Positions 31,028-42,220 are shown, counted from the first letter of the stretch. The stretch is DNA of 64,000 nt from Azorinus chamasolen (GCA_963576725.1 OY755240.1:96320316-96384315); one strand, 5' to 3'. Program-made: numbers and translations. The notes: generated by a model not told the origin, from the sequence alone.

Positions 31028-31336
31028 CCCATCTGTTACCCCCTCTGCAACCTCACAGAAAGATATTGGTCAAAATAATCTAAAACAATGTCAAAACATT
31101 GTCAAGATACCATAACACAACATCTAAAAGTGATCTAAAAATATAATTACAATGATGTGAAGAAAAAAAATCAGATTTTTTATGAGTTCACTTTTAAATG
31201 TTATGTTATGGTATTTTGACAATGTTTTGAAATTATTTTGACCAATATCTTTCTGTGAGGTTGCAGAGGGGAGGGGGAGGGGGGGGGGGGGGACAAATGG
31301 CCGGGTAGTGGGGTAGCACACGACAAACATCTATGG
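31028..31336. mobile_element. foldback element O
   Basis: Long inverted arms: CTGCAACCTCACAGAAAGAT onward (31048-31150) pairs with the sequence ending ATCTTTCTGTGAGGTTGCAG (31180-31266). The right outer arm adds a G run (31267-31293) and GGGTAGTGGGGTAGCACACG. The empty version of the H7 target site is present at 31075-31095. Confidence 0.78.
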
Positions 31337-31520
31337 TCTTAATAACCTTATATTAATTGGACATCTTTAAAAAAAAACACGTGTTTAATTAATTAGGGGG
31401 AAAGAAACTTTGCAGAATGCTCTTATAAGAGCTTTCTGTATTATTTTTGACATGCATTAAGCTACCACCTGCCTTACAGACCCATAATTAGACATGATTT
31501 TGATGGTTGCTTATATACTG

Positions 31521-31618
31521 TCATGACCCAAAGTTCCTGTGTTCATGTGGTATTATAACAATTAATCTAATTAATATGCATGAGGTCATTATTTCTTACA
31601 TGAATATTCATGTAGTAA
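31521..31618 (-). mobile_element. family B MITE, right part only
   Basis: Contains TTATAACAATTAATCTAATT and TTACATGAATATTCATGTAG, ending AGTAAATGG before TTAA. The hairpin half is missing. Confidence 0.65.
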
Positions 31619-31825
31619 ATGGTTAAGACAGGTTTTACTGACTCGGTATATAACAGCTCAGTTAGATACTATGGTACTTTACCAACATGACATTTATAAG
31701 TAAACGAGTCGACTTTGAATTCTGTTCTGGTTTTGACATGTAGCCAGTGCAATCCGTGCAGTGCTTGTTTTAAACAATCACATGTCACTGATGAGAAGAA
31801 CTTTTGCACACGTTTTGAATACGCT

Positions 31826-32028
31826 ATATCTTACTGATATCACAGTCAACAATGATATTTAATTCGTGTATTACGTTACTATATTATCGCAGTCCGCAAT
31901 GACATTTAATTCGTTTATCTACGTTACTAATATCACAGTCAGCAGTGCCATTTATTCTGTGTACATTGTACATGTATTTCGCTACTAATATCACAGTCAG
32001 CAATGCATTACGTTCAATAATCTACATG
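31826..32028 (+). repeat. degenerate ~55 bp tandem repeat, four copies
   Basis: Each copy contains TACTAATATCACAGTCAGCA or a variant, followed by ATGACATTTAATTCG or a variant. Confidence 0.7.
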
Positions 32029-32202
32029 TAAGTGTAAAATAAAAATAGAACCAAACAAGTAGAATGTCAGCAGCTTCTTTTGATTTCTAATCACTTGATC
32101 CTGAAGTATATTAACATAGCAACCAGATCACGTTTGTTACCAACAGACATGCAAATACTTAGAACCATACCTGATACCATATCTAATACATTTACTCAAA
32201 AA

Positions 32203-32822
32203 CTGGATATGTCACTCTCCAATTGTATCACTGTTAACTGGATATGGCACTCTCCAACTGTATCACTGTTAATTGGATATGGCACTCCCCAACTGTATCA
32301 CTGTTAACTGGATATGGCACTCTCCAATTTTATCACTGTTAACTGGATGTGGCACTCTCCAACTGTATCACTGTTAACTGGATGTGTCACTCTCCAATTG
32401 TATCACTGTTAACTGGATGTGTCACTCTCCAATTGTATCACTGTTAACTGGATATGGCACTCCCCAACTGTATCACTGTTAACTGGATATGGCACTCTCC
32501 AATTTTATCACTGTTAACTGGATGTGGCACTCTCCAACTGTATCACTGTTAACTGGATGTGTCACTCTCCAATTGTATCACTGTTAACTGGATATGGCAC
32601 TCTCCAACTGCATCACTGTTAACTGGATGTTAACTGGATATGGCAATCTCCAACTGTACCACTGTTAATTGGATATGGCACTCTCCAACTGCATCACTGT
32701 TAACTGGATGTTAACTGGATATGGCAATCTCCAACTGTACCACTGTTAATTGGATATGGCACTCTCCAACTGCATCACTGTTAACTGGATTTGGCACTCT
32801 CCAACTGTATCACTGTTAACCA
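32203..32822 (+). repeat. 35 bp minisatellite, about 17 copies
   Basis: Unit AACTGGATATGGCACTCTCC plus AACTGTATCACTGTT. Several copies differ at the same few positions (ATGT/ATAT, GTG/GGC), and longer blocks of 3-5 units are themselves repeated. Confidence 0.92.
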
Positions 32823-32957
32823 ACTCTATATGTTACAAATTGAAAAAAAAACTGTGGCCTATACATAATTTGTATTTCCCCAACGTACAAATATATCAAT
32901 AATCTCGCATTTATTGGAAACCAGACAAGTCATGTAGTACTTTACGTTCAATAAATA

Positions 32958-33161
32958 CAGTAGAACCTGTCTTAAGCGGCCATCCAAAAAGAGGTCTTAT
33001 TATGGGTAGGTAAGGCAGATGGTAGCTTAATGCAGGTCACATGTAATGCAGAAAGCTCCTATAGGAACTATGTGCATTACGTTTGTCATGCATTAAGCAA
33101 CCACCTGTTTTTAAGACTCCTATGTTCAATAAATGAATGGTGACTTAGGACAGGTTCTACT
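32958..33161. mobile_element. TA MITE, family C, complete
   Basis: TA at 32956-32957, then CAGTAGAACCTGTCTTAAGC. The right end is GACTTAGGACAGGTTCTACT. Core AGAAAGCTCCTATAGGAACT. Confidence 0.85.
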
Positions 33162-33211
33162 TAAATATTAATCGGAACCAGAAAATATATAACTCGATAA
33201 GGCGTACTCCT

Positions 33212-33416
33212 GTTACCCTAAATATTCGAACAGACAAAAGGTGCAGATCCAGATCAAATGGCTACATCAGGAACCATTTGATCAGAGTATTCGCTATCTG
33301 TAACTATTTCAGTCTTAAAGTTGCAAAACTAGTTCCAAAACACACTTATTCAGCTTTTCAAACCGGTAGGAAAGATCGACTGGGTGTCCGAATATTTGCG
33401 GTAACTAGGAACTAAC
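33212..33416. mobile_element. palindromic MITE, family T
   Basis: Imperfect inverted ends GTTACCCTAAATATTCGAAC and GTCCGAATATTTGCGGTAAC, with internal hairpin CAGATCAAATGGCTACATC / AACCATTTGATCAG. One copy only in this window. Confidence 0.6.
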
Positions 33417-33429
33417 GATCACGGGACAT

Positions 33430-34130
33430 GCCAATTGCCATTTGCTAAACTGTCATTTGCCAAATGAAAAATTTACGGGTGTGTTCTTCTCGTGTACAGA
33501 TGAGCAGAAATTTGGTATACAGGTATACATGTATTATTGTTTTGATAAGGATACTAAACATATTGTAGAATGAAGCCCGCCGGTCTGTCTAATCATTGGA
33601 TCCGCCAAGCATTCTTCAGAGAAAAGAAACTAGAATTAATGGCAATTAGCCACGGGCATTTAGCAACTGGCATTTTGACCAAAAAAAATTAAAAATTAAA
33701 AAAAAAAAAGCAATTGCCAAATTAGCAATTGGCATTTGGCAAATTAGCAATTGGCATTTAGCAACTGGCAAATAAGAAATTGGCATTTAGTAATTGGCAT
33801 CGCCCGGTCCGCATTCCATACGGTACCGCCGAGGGTCCTACGATCTTATTCCATTAAAATGTCTGAACAACAATATCATTCATAAAGTACACAAAACATA
33901 TTGTGGAATGAAGCCCGCCTATCTGGATCCTGAAAAGGCATTGCGGTGGCGGTACTTGACCTACTTAACGTATTATCAAATTTGCAGGGTACCAGCAAGC
34001 ACTCTTCAGAGAAAAGAAACTAGAATAAATGGTAATTAGCAACTGGCAAAAAGCAATAAGCATTTTGCAACTGTCAAATTAGCAATTGGCATTTAGCTAC
34101 TGGCAAAATAGCAATTGGCATGACCCGACC
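33430..34130. repeat. AATTGGCATTTAGCAACTGGC low-complexity array, interrupted
   Basis: Irregular repeats of AGCAATTGGCATTT and AGCAACTGGCA occur in two blocks (33430-33800 and 34020-34125). The block between them carries a duplicated segment (AGAATGAAGCCCGCC and CTTCAGAGAAAAGAAACTAG occur twice). Confidence 0.75.
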
Positions 34131-34138
34131 CGCATTCC

Positions 34139-34385
34139 ATTTCTCTGTTCAATATTCATGTAGGAAATAATGACGTCATAATATTGACTTGCTCATTTTT
34201 ACAATGGCATATGTATACAGGATGTTTTGGTATTTGTAGAAACCAAAGGGTCAGAATTATTGTAATTTCAGAATGTTCATTAGCTAACAGAGCAGACCCT
34301 GATCAAACAACTCATACAAGAACCGTCTGATATTGGTCTTCTCTGTTTGCAATGGCGTGAAAAGGCATTTATATGAGGGAAAGGG
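34139..34385 (+). mobile_element. A/B hybrid TTAA MITE
   Basis: The left half is family B (TTCATGTAGGAAATAATGAC). The right end is family A (GCGTGAAAAGGCATTTATAT, then GAGGGAAAGGG) with TTAA at 34386-34389. The hairpin dyad is decayed. Confidence 0.72.
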
Positions 34386-34594
34386 TTAAATGACCTTCAA
34401 CGAGTGGCGATAAAGTATGCACCCAATCGGCATCAGATATGGAACAAATAGGAAATGAATTGTGTGACGAGAACATGGACTCCTAACAATTGATTTTCCA
34501 TATAGCCTTGCAAAGACGCTGTGCGTGTGTAGGCGTACACGTGGAAGGCTTATATCACAGCATCAACTTGATAAAATAAACATGGGTAGTTTAA

Positions 34595-34780
34595 CTCTTT
34601 CAACCGAGGCAACATACGAGCTGTCATTTGTAAACAGTGTAGAACCAGATCAGAGGGCTCCTAGAGATACACTGTTTGTCATTCAGAATAACCTCGTACG
34701 TTCAAGCCTTTCATACTGAGTGGACTCTATAGTTAAACACTGATGGGTTATTCCACTCTGAGTATTCAGGGTTGAGAGGG
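34595..34780 (+). mobile_element. TTAA MITE, family J
   Basis: TTAA at 34591-34594 and 34781-34784. Inverted ends CTCTTTCAACC and GGTTGAGAGGG. The hairpin is reduced to CAGATCAGAGGGCTCC with ACACTGTTTGTCATT. Confidence 0.75.
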
Positions 34781-34789
34781 TTAAAAAGC

Positions 34790-35218
34790 GGATGGTAGAC
34801 AATAAGAGTTCTGCATAACAGATAGTCTACAGATGGTAGACAATAAGAGTGCTGCATAACAGATAGTCTACAGATGGTAGACAATAAGAGTGCTGCATAA
34901 CAGATAGTCTACAGATGGTAGACAATAAGAGTGCTGCATAACAGATAGTCTACAGATGGTAGACAATAAGAGTGCTGCATAACAGATAGTCTACAGATGG
35001 TAGACAATAAGAGTGCTGCATAACAGATAGTCTACAGATGGTAGACAATAAGAGTGCTGCATAACAGATAGTCTACAGATGGTAGACAATAAGAGTGCTG
35101 CATAACAGATAGTCTACAGATGGTAGACAATAAGAGTGCTGCATAACAGATAGTCTACAGATGGTAGACAATAAGAGCTCTGCATAACGTCTGTTTTGTT
35201 TTAGCTACCATCTGCCTT
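34790..35218 (+). repeat. 41 bp minisatellite inside a MITE core, about ten copies
   Basis: Near-identical units GATGGTAGACAATAAGAGTG plus CTGCATAACAGATAGTCTACA (34793-35175). The array ends GCTACCATCTGCCTTA, which is the right shoulder of the family C core. The array therefore replaces the middle of such a core. Confidence 0.88.
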
Positions 35219-35400
35219 ATCCCTTTACTCCTTGAATAGTCATGCCAATATAATGACATCGTGAATATTAATTACACATGTTTTTGTAATGGCATATGAA
35301 CACGGGAATTTCAGCCCTGGCAGTAACTATAGAATTAGGTCAATATGATATCACAATCGAACAGAGCAGACCCAGATCAGACGGCTCTCCTATCGGCTGG
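35219..35400 (+). mobile_element. truncated TTAA MITE, family B
   Basis: CCCTTTACTCCTTGAATAGT, then the B flank to CAGATCAGACGGCTCTCC. The right half is missing. Downstream is a short GGAACWTCATATCCTTCCTC duplication (35425-35470). Confidence 0.7.
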
Positions 35401-35578
35401 TAACCAGTATACACCATGGACAACTGGAACATCATATCCTTCCTCAACTGGAACTTCATATCCTTCCTCCAGACAGATCCTAGAGCTGATCGGCATCTCC
35501 GGAATTAAACGAGGATTTCCGATTGCACCACAGACTCCTTTCATTTGGCAAGTGTTACTATCGATTTTATTATAATTA

Positions 35579-35775
35579 TACAGTTGAACTTCGATATCTC
35601 GAACTTCAAGGGACTATACAAATTAGTTCGAGATAACAGATGTTCGAGTTATCCAATTTCTAATCAGGATATTTTCTCTAGTTCACAGCTTAATGCAGGT
35701 CTAAAGTAATGCAGGAAGCTCCTGTAGGAGCTTTCAGCATTACTTAAGTCCTGTATAAAGCTGTCACATGTGTTT
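35579..35775. mobile_element. TA MITE, family I
   Basis: TACAGTTGAACTTCGATATC on the left with an internal inverted piece (CGAACTTCAAGGGA, then TAGTTCGAGATAACAGATG). Core GCTTAATGCAGG ... GGAAGCTCCTGTAGGAGCTT ... CCTGTATAAAGC. The right inverted end was not recognised. Confidence 0.6.
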
Positions 35776-36058
35776 CTAGATACATATATATGTAGTGATA
35801 CATTTTAGAGCAATTATATATTGTATATTCTGGAAGGACCGATTTAGCTAAAGTGGTTTCCATATTGTCAAATTTAAGAAGCCAGCATACGTGTCTGCCA
35901 TGTTTGGTGCAAAGAGCAGGTGGAACCCCTCAGAACCTGCTTAGACTGTTTACGCCGAAATAAAAGTGACAAGCTGTTGCTAGCTATATACATGTGTCTA
36001 TCAATTTAACGTATGACTGGCTTTACTCGACAGTCACATGTACATGTATATGTCACAG

Positions 36059-36551
36059 TAGAAATTGCGATCCAGGACACTCGACGATTCTCCAAGGACA
36101 GATTGCGATCGCAATCTCTCCTAGGACAGACTCTGATCCTAATACATCCTAAGGACAATCGACGATTCTACTAGTGCAGATTCCGATCACAGTCTGTCAA
36201 AGGACAAACTGTAATTCTATCATGAAAATTTACAATTCTACCCAATGTGCTGGAAGAATTCAGATTATTAGTTTTAGATATGGCACTTTAATTCTTCTAG
36301 GAAAATGTACAATTCTACTAGAAAAATTCATTATTAATGTTATATATGACACTTAAACTCTACAAAGAAAATCTACTGGAAGAATATATTTTTTAAGATC
36401 ACAATATTCAAAACATGACAAACAACACATAATTTTTAAATGATTTAAAGAGAGGATCAGAGTTTGTCCTAGGACAGATTGCGATCGCAATCTGTCCTAG
36501 GACAATCGAAGATTGTCCTGTTCGATTGTCCTGAATCGCAATTTCTATTGT
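36059..36551. mobile_element. inverted-repeat element R, multi-palindrome
   Basis: Inverted ends TAGAAATTGCGATCCAGGAC and GTCCTGAATCGCAATTTCTA. Just inside each end is an AGATTGCGATCGCAATCT palindrome (36099-36116 and 36477-36494) followed by or preceded by CCTAGGAC. The middle is A+T-rich with duplicated GATTCTA/CAATTCTACT pieces. TA may be the target site. Confidence 0.75.
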
Positions 36552-36573
36552 TTGGTTGTGTTGTGTTGATGAA

Positions 36574-36815
36574 CCCTCTTCCTGTTCTACGTTTATTTCA
36601 AATTTCAATTCTTACTGAATACTCATGAACAAAATAATTACAACGAAATATGGAAGGTAGAACATTAAAGCCATTTTAGAATGTAAAGAAACAGATCTTT
36701 CAAATTCCAATAGCAAACAGAGCAGATCCTGATCAGACGGCTTCTATAGGAACCGTCTGATCTGGGTCTAATCTATTTGCAAATACATGAAAATACGTTT
36801 ATATGAAGGAAAGGG
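36574..36815 (-). mobile_element. TTAA MITE, family A
   Basis: CCCTCTTCCTGTTCTACG to GAAGGAAAGGG with TTAA at 36816-36819. Hairpin dyad GGCTTCTATAGGAACC. Confidence 0.85.
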
Positions 36816-37002
36816 TTAACGTCCAATTCTGCCAACTATGGGCTAATGGAGCCCCAGAGAAAGGGGCGAATACAGAGAAACCCGGACGCGATGTCCTTCT
36901 CTTATTACAATGGAGTTTCTCTGGTTAGATGTCCAGTGTAAAACACTGATACATCAGACCTATTTTCATACAGTCTCGTCTGAAGGACTTGGTCAGACTG
37001 AG

Positions 37003-37063
37003 GATGACATCTGAAATCCCTGGTATTGTAGTCTAGCTTGTTGATCACACGACCACGTCCGCC
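37003..37063 (-). repeat. tRNA-like SINE head fragment
   Basis: On the minus strand GGCGGACGTGGTCGTGTGAT, with the A-box region, leads to ACTACAATACCAGGGATTTC. It resembles the fragment at 42972-43034. The B box is degraded and no SINE body is seen. Confidence 0.5.
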
Positions 37064-37232
37064 AATCGCGCATGATCACTGCTCTTTTGTAATTTCATTG
37101 TGCTGTATCATTAGAGAGGCTAATTTGACCACGTTACCTTAGTTGATTTGTAAATGGGGATCGCTGTCTTGCTATAATAAGTTTCGTCTGTTTTAAAATC
37201 TCCCTACGGCAGCATATTCACTGAATAACAAC

Positions 37233-37452
37233 AATTTACTCAATGAATATTCATGTAAATAAATAATGGTATCATAAATATTGTATTATTTTTTATAATG
37301 GCATATAGACACGAGAATTTTGGTAATGACAGAAACTGTAGAATCAGATTTAAATTACAAAGCAGACGCAGACGCAGACCCTGTAGAAGCCATCTGGTCT
37401 GGAACTTCCCTTTTGCTAAGTCGTTAAAAGGCGGTTTTATGAAGTAAAGGGT
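37233..37452 (+). mobile_element. degraded TTAA MITE, family B
   Basis: TTTACTCAATGAATATTCAT to ATGAAGTAAAGGG. The hairpin is degraded, and CAGACG is triplicated at 37364-37378. Confidence 0.75.
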
Positions 37453-37506
37453 TAGATTTATTCATCTATCAGATAAAATGATTGTATTCAAATTTACACA
37501 TAGTTC

Positions 37507-37705
37507 ACTCTTTCCCTGTTTAATATCCATGTAAGAAATAATGACATCATGAATATTAATTCAGAGTGTTCTAATGGCATATGAATACAGGACATCCTGG
37601 CTCACGGAGAAACTTTAGAGATCATATATTTATTATACTAGAAGTAGAGTAGTCGCTGATCAGACGGCCCCTATAGGACCATCTGATCTGGAACACCGGG
37701 TTCGT
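37507..37705 (+). mobile_element. truncated TTAA MITE, family B
   Basis: CTCTTTCCCTGTTTAATATC, then AAGAAATAATGACATCATG, ending in the hairpin CAGACGGCCCCTATAGGAC. The region after the dyad is duplicated once (GGAACACCGGGTTCGTTG, GGAAAACCGGGTTTGTTG). Confidence 0.68.
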
Positions 37706-37859
37706 TGTTCTCTCATTGATTTAACCGCGAATCCTCCTACAGGAGCCATCTGATCTGGAAAACCGGGTTTGTTGCTCTCTCATTGATTTGACCGTGCAAC
37801 CTCCATAGAATTACAATAGAACATCTGAAGAGCGAACAATAAATAAAAATACGTGTTAA

Positions 37860-38005
37860 ATGCAGGTGATTGTTTAATGCAGATATAAAATAACACAGAA
37901 AGCTCCACTGGAATTTTGTTTCTGCACAACTTACGTCCTGTATAAGCTATCAACTACCAAAGACCCAAATTTATACCTCATTTTGTCGAGATTTGATTGT
38001 ATGAA
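37860..38005. mobile_element. degraded TA MITE core
   Basis: Core remnant GTTTAATGCAG ... AGAAAGCTCCACTGGAATTT ... CCTGTATAAGC. The right side TGTCGAGATTTGATTGTA suggests a family C/D-like end. Confidence 0.55.
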
Positions 38006-38009
38006 TTCG

Positions 38010-38580
38010 TGACCTCAGTTTTGAACAATAGGATATTTTACAGCGTATATTTGCATAATTATTCATTTAGTCTCGAATATGCAAGTCAAATAGATTTTTT
38101 ACCGTCAGGATCAATCATCAGGAAGCAAGATACGGTTTCCTTGTAACATGTGGGTTTTTAATAAAAATGATTTTCTGTAGTAATATTTGCAATGATAATT
38201 GGTATTGATATAATATTTGGAAGAAATGAATAAATTCGTTGAGCGAAATTGGCAGTATTTACAAAAACTACACGCAAAATGAAATATCTTAGACCGGATT
38301 CTATAATATTTCTCATAGCAATGAATTCGCTTGTTTTGCATAATTGTAGAATGATATTAGAAGATGGAAAACAGGTTTCTTCAAAATCAGGACTAAAACT
38401 TCTTTGAGTTTGTTTATTCTTATTTTTTATTTATTTCTATTTTTGTTATTTATTTATTATTATTTTATTTCCATTTTTTGTTTTGTTTAACAAATTATTA
38501 AACTAAGTACATGTATTGAAATAAACTATACGACCTATGGATGTGGGATAGTTGACCTCATAGTATAAGAAAACTACAAT
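38010..38580. other. no gene recognised
   Basis: A+T-rich, with a TTTATTT-rich stretch at 38415-38480. No coding signal. Confidence 0.45.
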
Positions 38581-38583
38581 TAA

Positions 38584-38790
38584 CCCATTGCCCATATATA
38601 TCTATTAGGAACCATTTTGTGTTTAAGCGGTGTTTCTGCCAAAACGTCTTGTCGCTGCGACTTTTGCAAAAATAATGTGTGTAGCAAACAGTGCAGACCC
38701 AGACCAGAGGACTGTCTCGGGACATCTCTGATCTGGGTCTACACTGTTTGTCAGTATCCTTTTAGGGACACTGGTCAGAAATGTGTAACT
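38584..38790 (+). mobile_element. TTAA MITE, family K, right end unclear
   Basis: TTAA then CCCATTGCCCATATATATC. The hairpin GCAAACAGTGCAGACCCAGA / TCTGGGTCTACACTGTTTG is present with a different, shorter dyad (GGACTGTCTCGGGACATC). Confidence 0.6.
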
Positions 38791-38900
38791 CTTAATTGGC
38801 AGATGTCATGGAAACAGGACAGTGTTTGCATCAATGTTTTAACTTGTTTTAACTCTGTCATATCGCGACGCCCTGCTGAGCGCAATTGGAGGATTTCCGT

Positions 38901-39066
38901 GCATGATGCATATAGAATAGACACAAGTGCATGATGCATATAGAATAGACACAAGTGCATGATGCATATAGAATAGACACAAGTGCATGATGCATATAGA
39001 ATAGACACAAGTGCATGATGCATATAGAATAGACACAAGTGCATGATGCATATAGAATAGACACAC
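38901..39066 (+). repeat. 28 bp minisatellite, six copies
   Basis: Unit GTGCATGATGCATATAGAAT plus AGACACAA, nearly perfect. ATGCAT palindromes recur in every unit. The Cys/His-rich minus-strand frames over it are artefacts. Confidence 0.93.
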
Positions 39067-39194
39067 GACGAATCAGTGTAGACACGAGACTAGTCAGATA
39101 ATGTAATTACAAGCGTAGAAGCACCAGCTGGCAAAACATCGAAAAAGACTATATAACACCTGTTATATTACACCGTTCTATACGATACGAGTTA

Positions 39195-39433
39195 CGTACA
39201 TGTATAGAACTATAATCTTTTTCGATCTAGTGCCAGTGGGTTTTCCGTACACCGAACAAATTGTGTCGTTTCGTGCACACACCATCCGGGTAGAACCACC
39301 GACCTACCGCAGGCCAGGCGGAAGGCTTCCTCATATGAAAAATCAAAATGCTCAGACGCGGATTCGAATCACAGCGGCGAGGGAATAAGTGATTGCTAGT
39401 CCGACGACCATAACCACTCGACCACGGAGGTCC
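39195..39433 (-). mobile_element. tRNA-derived SINE
   Basis: On the minus strand, 39433-39354 is tRNA-like: GACCTCCGTGGTCGAGTGGT (A box region, tRNA-Ser/Leu-like with a long variable arm) and GATTCGAATCC (B box, 39360-39370). The body continues with GGAAGCCTTCCGCCTGGCC and GGTCGGTGGTTCTACCCGG, a segment I associate with molluscan SINEs. No clear 3' tail. Confidence 0.72.
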
Positions 39434-39439
39434 CTAAAC

Positions 39440-40130
39440 ATCAAGTTGTATTAACATGTGGAATATGTTGCTCATATCCATGGACCTTTCTAAATGAAAC
39501 GAATGCAACCCCCATCTAAGGTCATAAAATTCGTGGTGAAGTTGAATGTCAATACGCATCAAGTCTGATACTAGTAGTCATGTTAAAGTTACAGATCCTA
39601 GCTTCAAACCCTAACTTATCCAAGGTATAACTTTAAGGTGTTTGAATAAATATGTCATGGATTTCATGTTACTGGTTGGAATGCTCAAATATGAATGGAT
39701 ATACATGTACGTTAGTATCATTTTACTCCGGTTACACGTTTTGCCAGGCTGTATCAATAGGTGAATTATATTTGAATTCAAAGGGAACATGTTTGCGTTG
39801 TACTCTGTCTCATTCTCTGTACTCTCTTCTCTCCAGGAGTAAACACAAAGCACACATTGCATACCAATTCAATAAATAACTTTATTAGTTAACAAATTTA
39901 ACAATAAGTTATACAAATATAATTAATTTGGCAAATTCATCATATATTCATCACAACTTCAGAGACCCAAGACCTGTGAGACAGTTCGCAAATGCATTCT
40001 CAGGCTTGATGTTAACAAACGTAATAAATTCACTTTGCTTCTAGTGTCTACCATTCTAGTAGAAGCTGGGAACCAAAAAAATAATTTTGAGAATATCATT
40101 GATCTTTGAGTCTCTCTGAATACTGTTGGT
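39440..40130. other. no gene recognised
   Basis: Spacer; short open frames only (39611-39879 on both strands). Confidence 0.4.
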
Positions 40131-40134
40131 TGGT

Positions 40135-40367
40135 CCATTCCCACTTGAACATTCTTCTAAATTTAATGACCTTATGAATAATCATTGGCAGACTTTATAA
40201 CGGAGGTTTGTTGTCTAAAGAAGGGATGGTAGAAATATAGCCATCAAATTATTCAAATACCAATGCCAAATACAGCTGGCCCTGATCAGGCAGCTCCTAC
40301 AGGAACTGTCTGATCTGGGTCACCTCTGTTTGTAAAGGCACCACAAGGCATCTGTAAGTGGGAATGG
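40135..40367 (+). mobile_element. TTAA MITE, family L
   Basis: Inverted ends CCATTCCCACTTG and AAGTGGGAATGG, with TTAA on the right (40368-40371). The hairpin dyad is GCAGCTCCTACAGGAACTG with arms GGCCCTGATCA / TGATCTGGGTCACC. Confidence 0.75.
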
Positions 40368-40564
40368 GTTAATTCAAGCCATATTCTTTATAAATATAAT
40401 TCAACCTACAGTCTTTACAAACACTCGGACCCTGAGAACTGAGAAAGCACTATATTTGCCCTATACGTTATGATACCACGCATCCCCTCTCAACCATTTT
40501 ATATAGCTGAGTAAGCCAATTTGGCATCTCTGTAATAATTACAAATCAAACTCAGAGTAGCAAA

Positions 40565-41336
40565 TAGTACAAATCAAACAGCTAGCTCCTTAACCATCAA
40601 ACAGCTAGCTCCGTAACCGTCAAACAGCTAGCTCCTTAACCATCAAACAGCTAGCTCTTAACCATCAAACAGCTAGCTCTTAACCATCAAACAGCTAGCT
40701 CTTAACCATCAAACAGCTAGCTCCTTAACCATCAAACAGCTAGCTCCTTAACCATCAAACAGCTAGCTCTTAACCATCAAACAGCTAGCTCTTAACCATC
40801 AAACAGCTAGCTCTTAACCATCAAACAGCTAGCTCCTTAACCATCAAACAGCTAGCTCTTAACCATCAAACAGCTAGCTCTTAACCATCAAACAGCTAGC
40901 TCTTAACCATCAAACAGCTAGCTCCTTAACCATCAAACAGCTAGCTCCTTAACCATCAAACAGCTAGCTCCTTAACCATCAAACAGCTAGCTCCTTAACC
41001 ATCAAACAGCTAGCTCCTTAACCGTCAAACAGCTAGCTCTTAACCATCAAACAGCTAGCTCCTTAACCATCAAACAGCTAGCTCTTAACCATCAAACAGC
41101 TAGCTCCTTAACCATCAAACAGCTAGCTCTTAACCATCAAACAGCTAGCTCCTTAACCATCAAACAGCTAGCTCCTTAACCGTCAAACAGCTAGCTCTTA
41201 ACCATCAAACAGCTAGCTCCTTAACCATCAAACAGCTAGCTCTTAACCATCAAACAGCTAGCTCTTAACCATCAAACAGCTAGCTCTTAACCATCAAACA
41301 GCTAGCTCCTTAACCATCAAACAGCTAGCTCCTTAA
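40565..41336 (+). repeat. 22/23 bp minisatellite, about 34 copies
   Basis: Unit CATCAAACAGCTAGCTCCTTAAC (23) or the same with one C fewer (22), irregularly mixed; a few units have CGTC. GAGCTAGCT-type palindromes recur. The last unit merges with the TTAA of a family A MITE. Confidence 0.95.
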
Positions 41337-41572
41337 CCCTTTCCCTGTTCTGTGTTTATTTCAAAGTTCAATATCTACTGAACAGTCATGGATAAAACAG
41401 TGAAATATTGAAGGTGGGACGCTGTAGCCAGTTTAGAAACTAAAGAAACAGATCGGTCAAATTCCATTAGCAAACAGAGCAGGCCCCGATTAGACGGCTC
41501 CTATAGGAACTGCCTGATCTGGGTCTACTCTATTTGCAGATGCGTGAAAGGGTGTTTATATGAGGGAAAGGT
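41337..41572 (-). mobile_element. TTAA MITE, family A
   Basis: CCCTTTCCCTGTTCTGTG to TGAGGGAAAGG, TTAA on both sides (the left one is also the end of the minisatellite). Dyad GGCTCCTATAGGAACTG. Confidence 0.88.
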
Positions 41573-41639
41573 TTAAGGAGCAGTTTGATCTGAGTCTACA
41601 CTATTTACACGAGTTTATTTGTTCGAATATCTATGGAAA

Positions 41640-42216
41640 CTACAGTAAGGTTGCGATCTATTATACTGGTACGGCTGTGAAAATCTGCCAATTTCCAGCC
41701 CGGGTACATTTATGAATTATTAAGACTAAAGCTATTTTCAGTCTGAATATGAATTAGAACATGCGTTTCTCCTACAGGGAAGTGTTATATAATTGAAACA
41801 CAATTATGTTAGAGGAGCTTTAACACCAAAATTAAATCTGTGTTCAGCAAGCAATCTCATTAAAACAGAATAGTTCTCTAAGTAATTACAACTTAAGTTG
41901 CTCTTGGAAAACCAATAATGGCAGCTTGATTTAAGAAATACAAAAAGCCACAAGGAAAATATTTCCACCAGTATCTCATAAACAATTAAACAAATATCTA
42001 GCTGCCTTTTGTACATGGCATTGTGCATACTTTATCCTGACCTAACATATACCATATAAACCATGATAAACACATACACATGGAAACAAACATAAATCCG
42101 AAAGTACTAGAACAAACATGTTTACACAAATACATGTACATGCAAATGATTCAGAGACCCAGATCAAACTGCTCCAGAAACAGGGCCTACACTCTGAGCT
42201 ACTCCTTTATTTTCAG
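41640..42216. other. no gene recognised
   Basis: Spacer with no coding signal. An eroded hairpin arm (CAGATCAAACTGCTCC) lies near 42160. Confidence 0.4.
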
Positions 42217-42220
42217 TTAA

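Larger units (their letters stand above)
30991..31640. mobile_element. composite TA MITE, family C, with nested fragments
   Basis: Left end TACAGTAGAACCCGTCTTAA, right end TTAAGACAGGTTTTACTG. Inside are foldback element O (31028-31336), the C core (31412-31475, CAGAATGCTCTTATAAGAGC) and part of a family B MITE (31521-31618). Confidence 0.65.

Noticed and set aside
38775..39085. Cys-rich minus frames (CVYSICIMHLCLFYMHHALV)
   Set aside because: Three overlapping frames across the 28 bp repeat; an artefact, not a secreted peptide.
39354..39433. tRNA gene
   Set aside because: A and B boxes are present but the stems do not pair well and a SINE body follows. It is a tRNA-derived SINE head.
34790..41336. 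CRISPR-like arrays (41, 28 and 22/23 base repeats)
   Set aside because: Units are contiguous with no unique spacers, there are no cas genes, and the sequence is eukaryotic. They are minisatellites.
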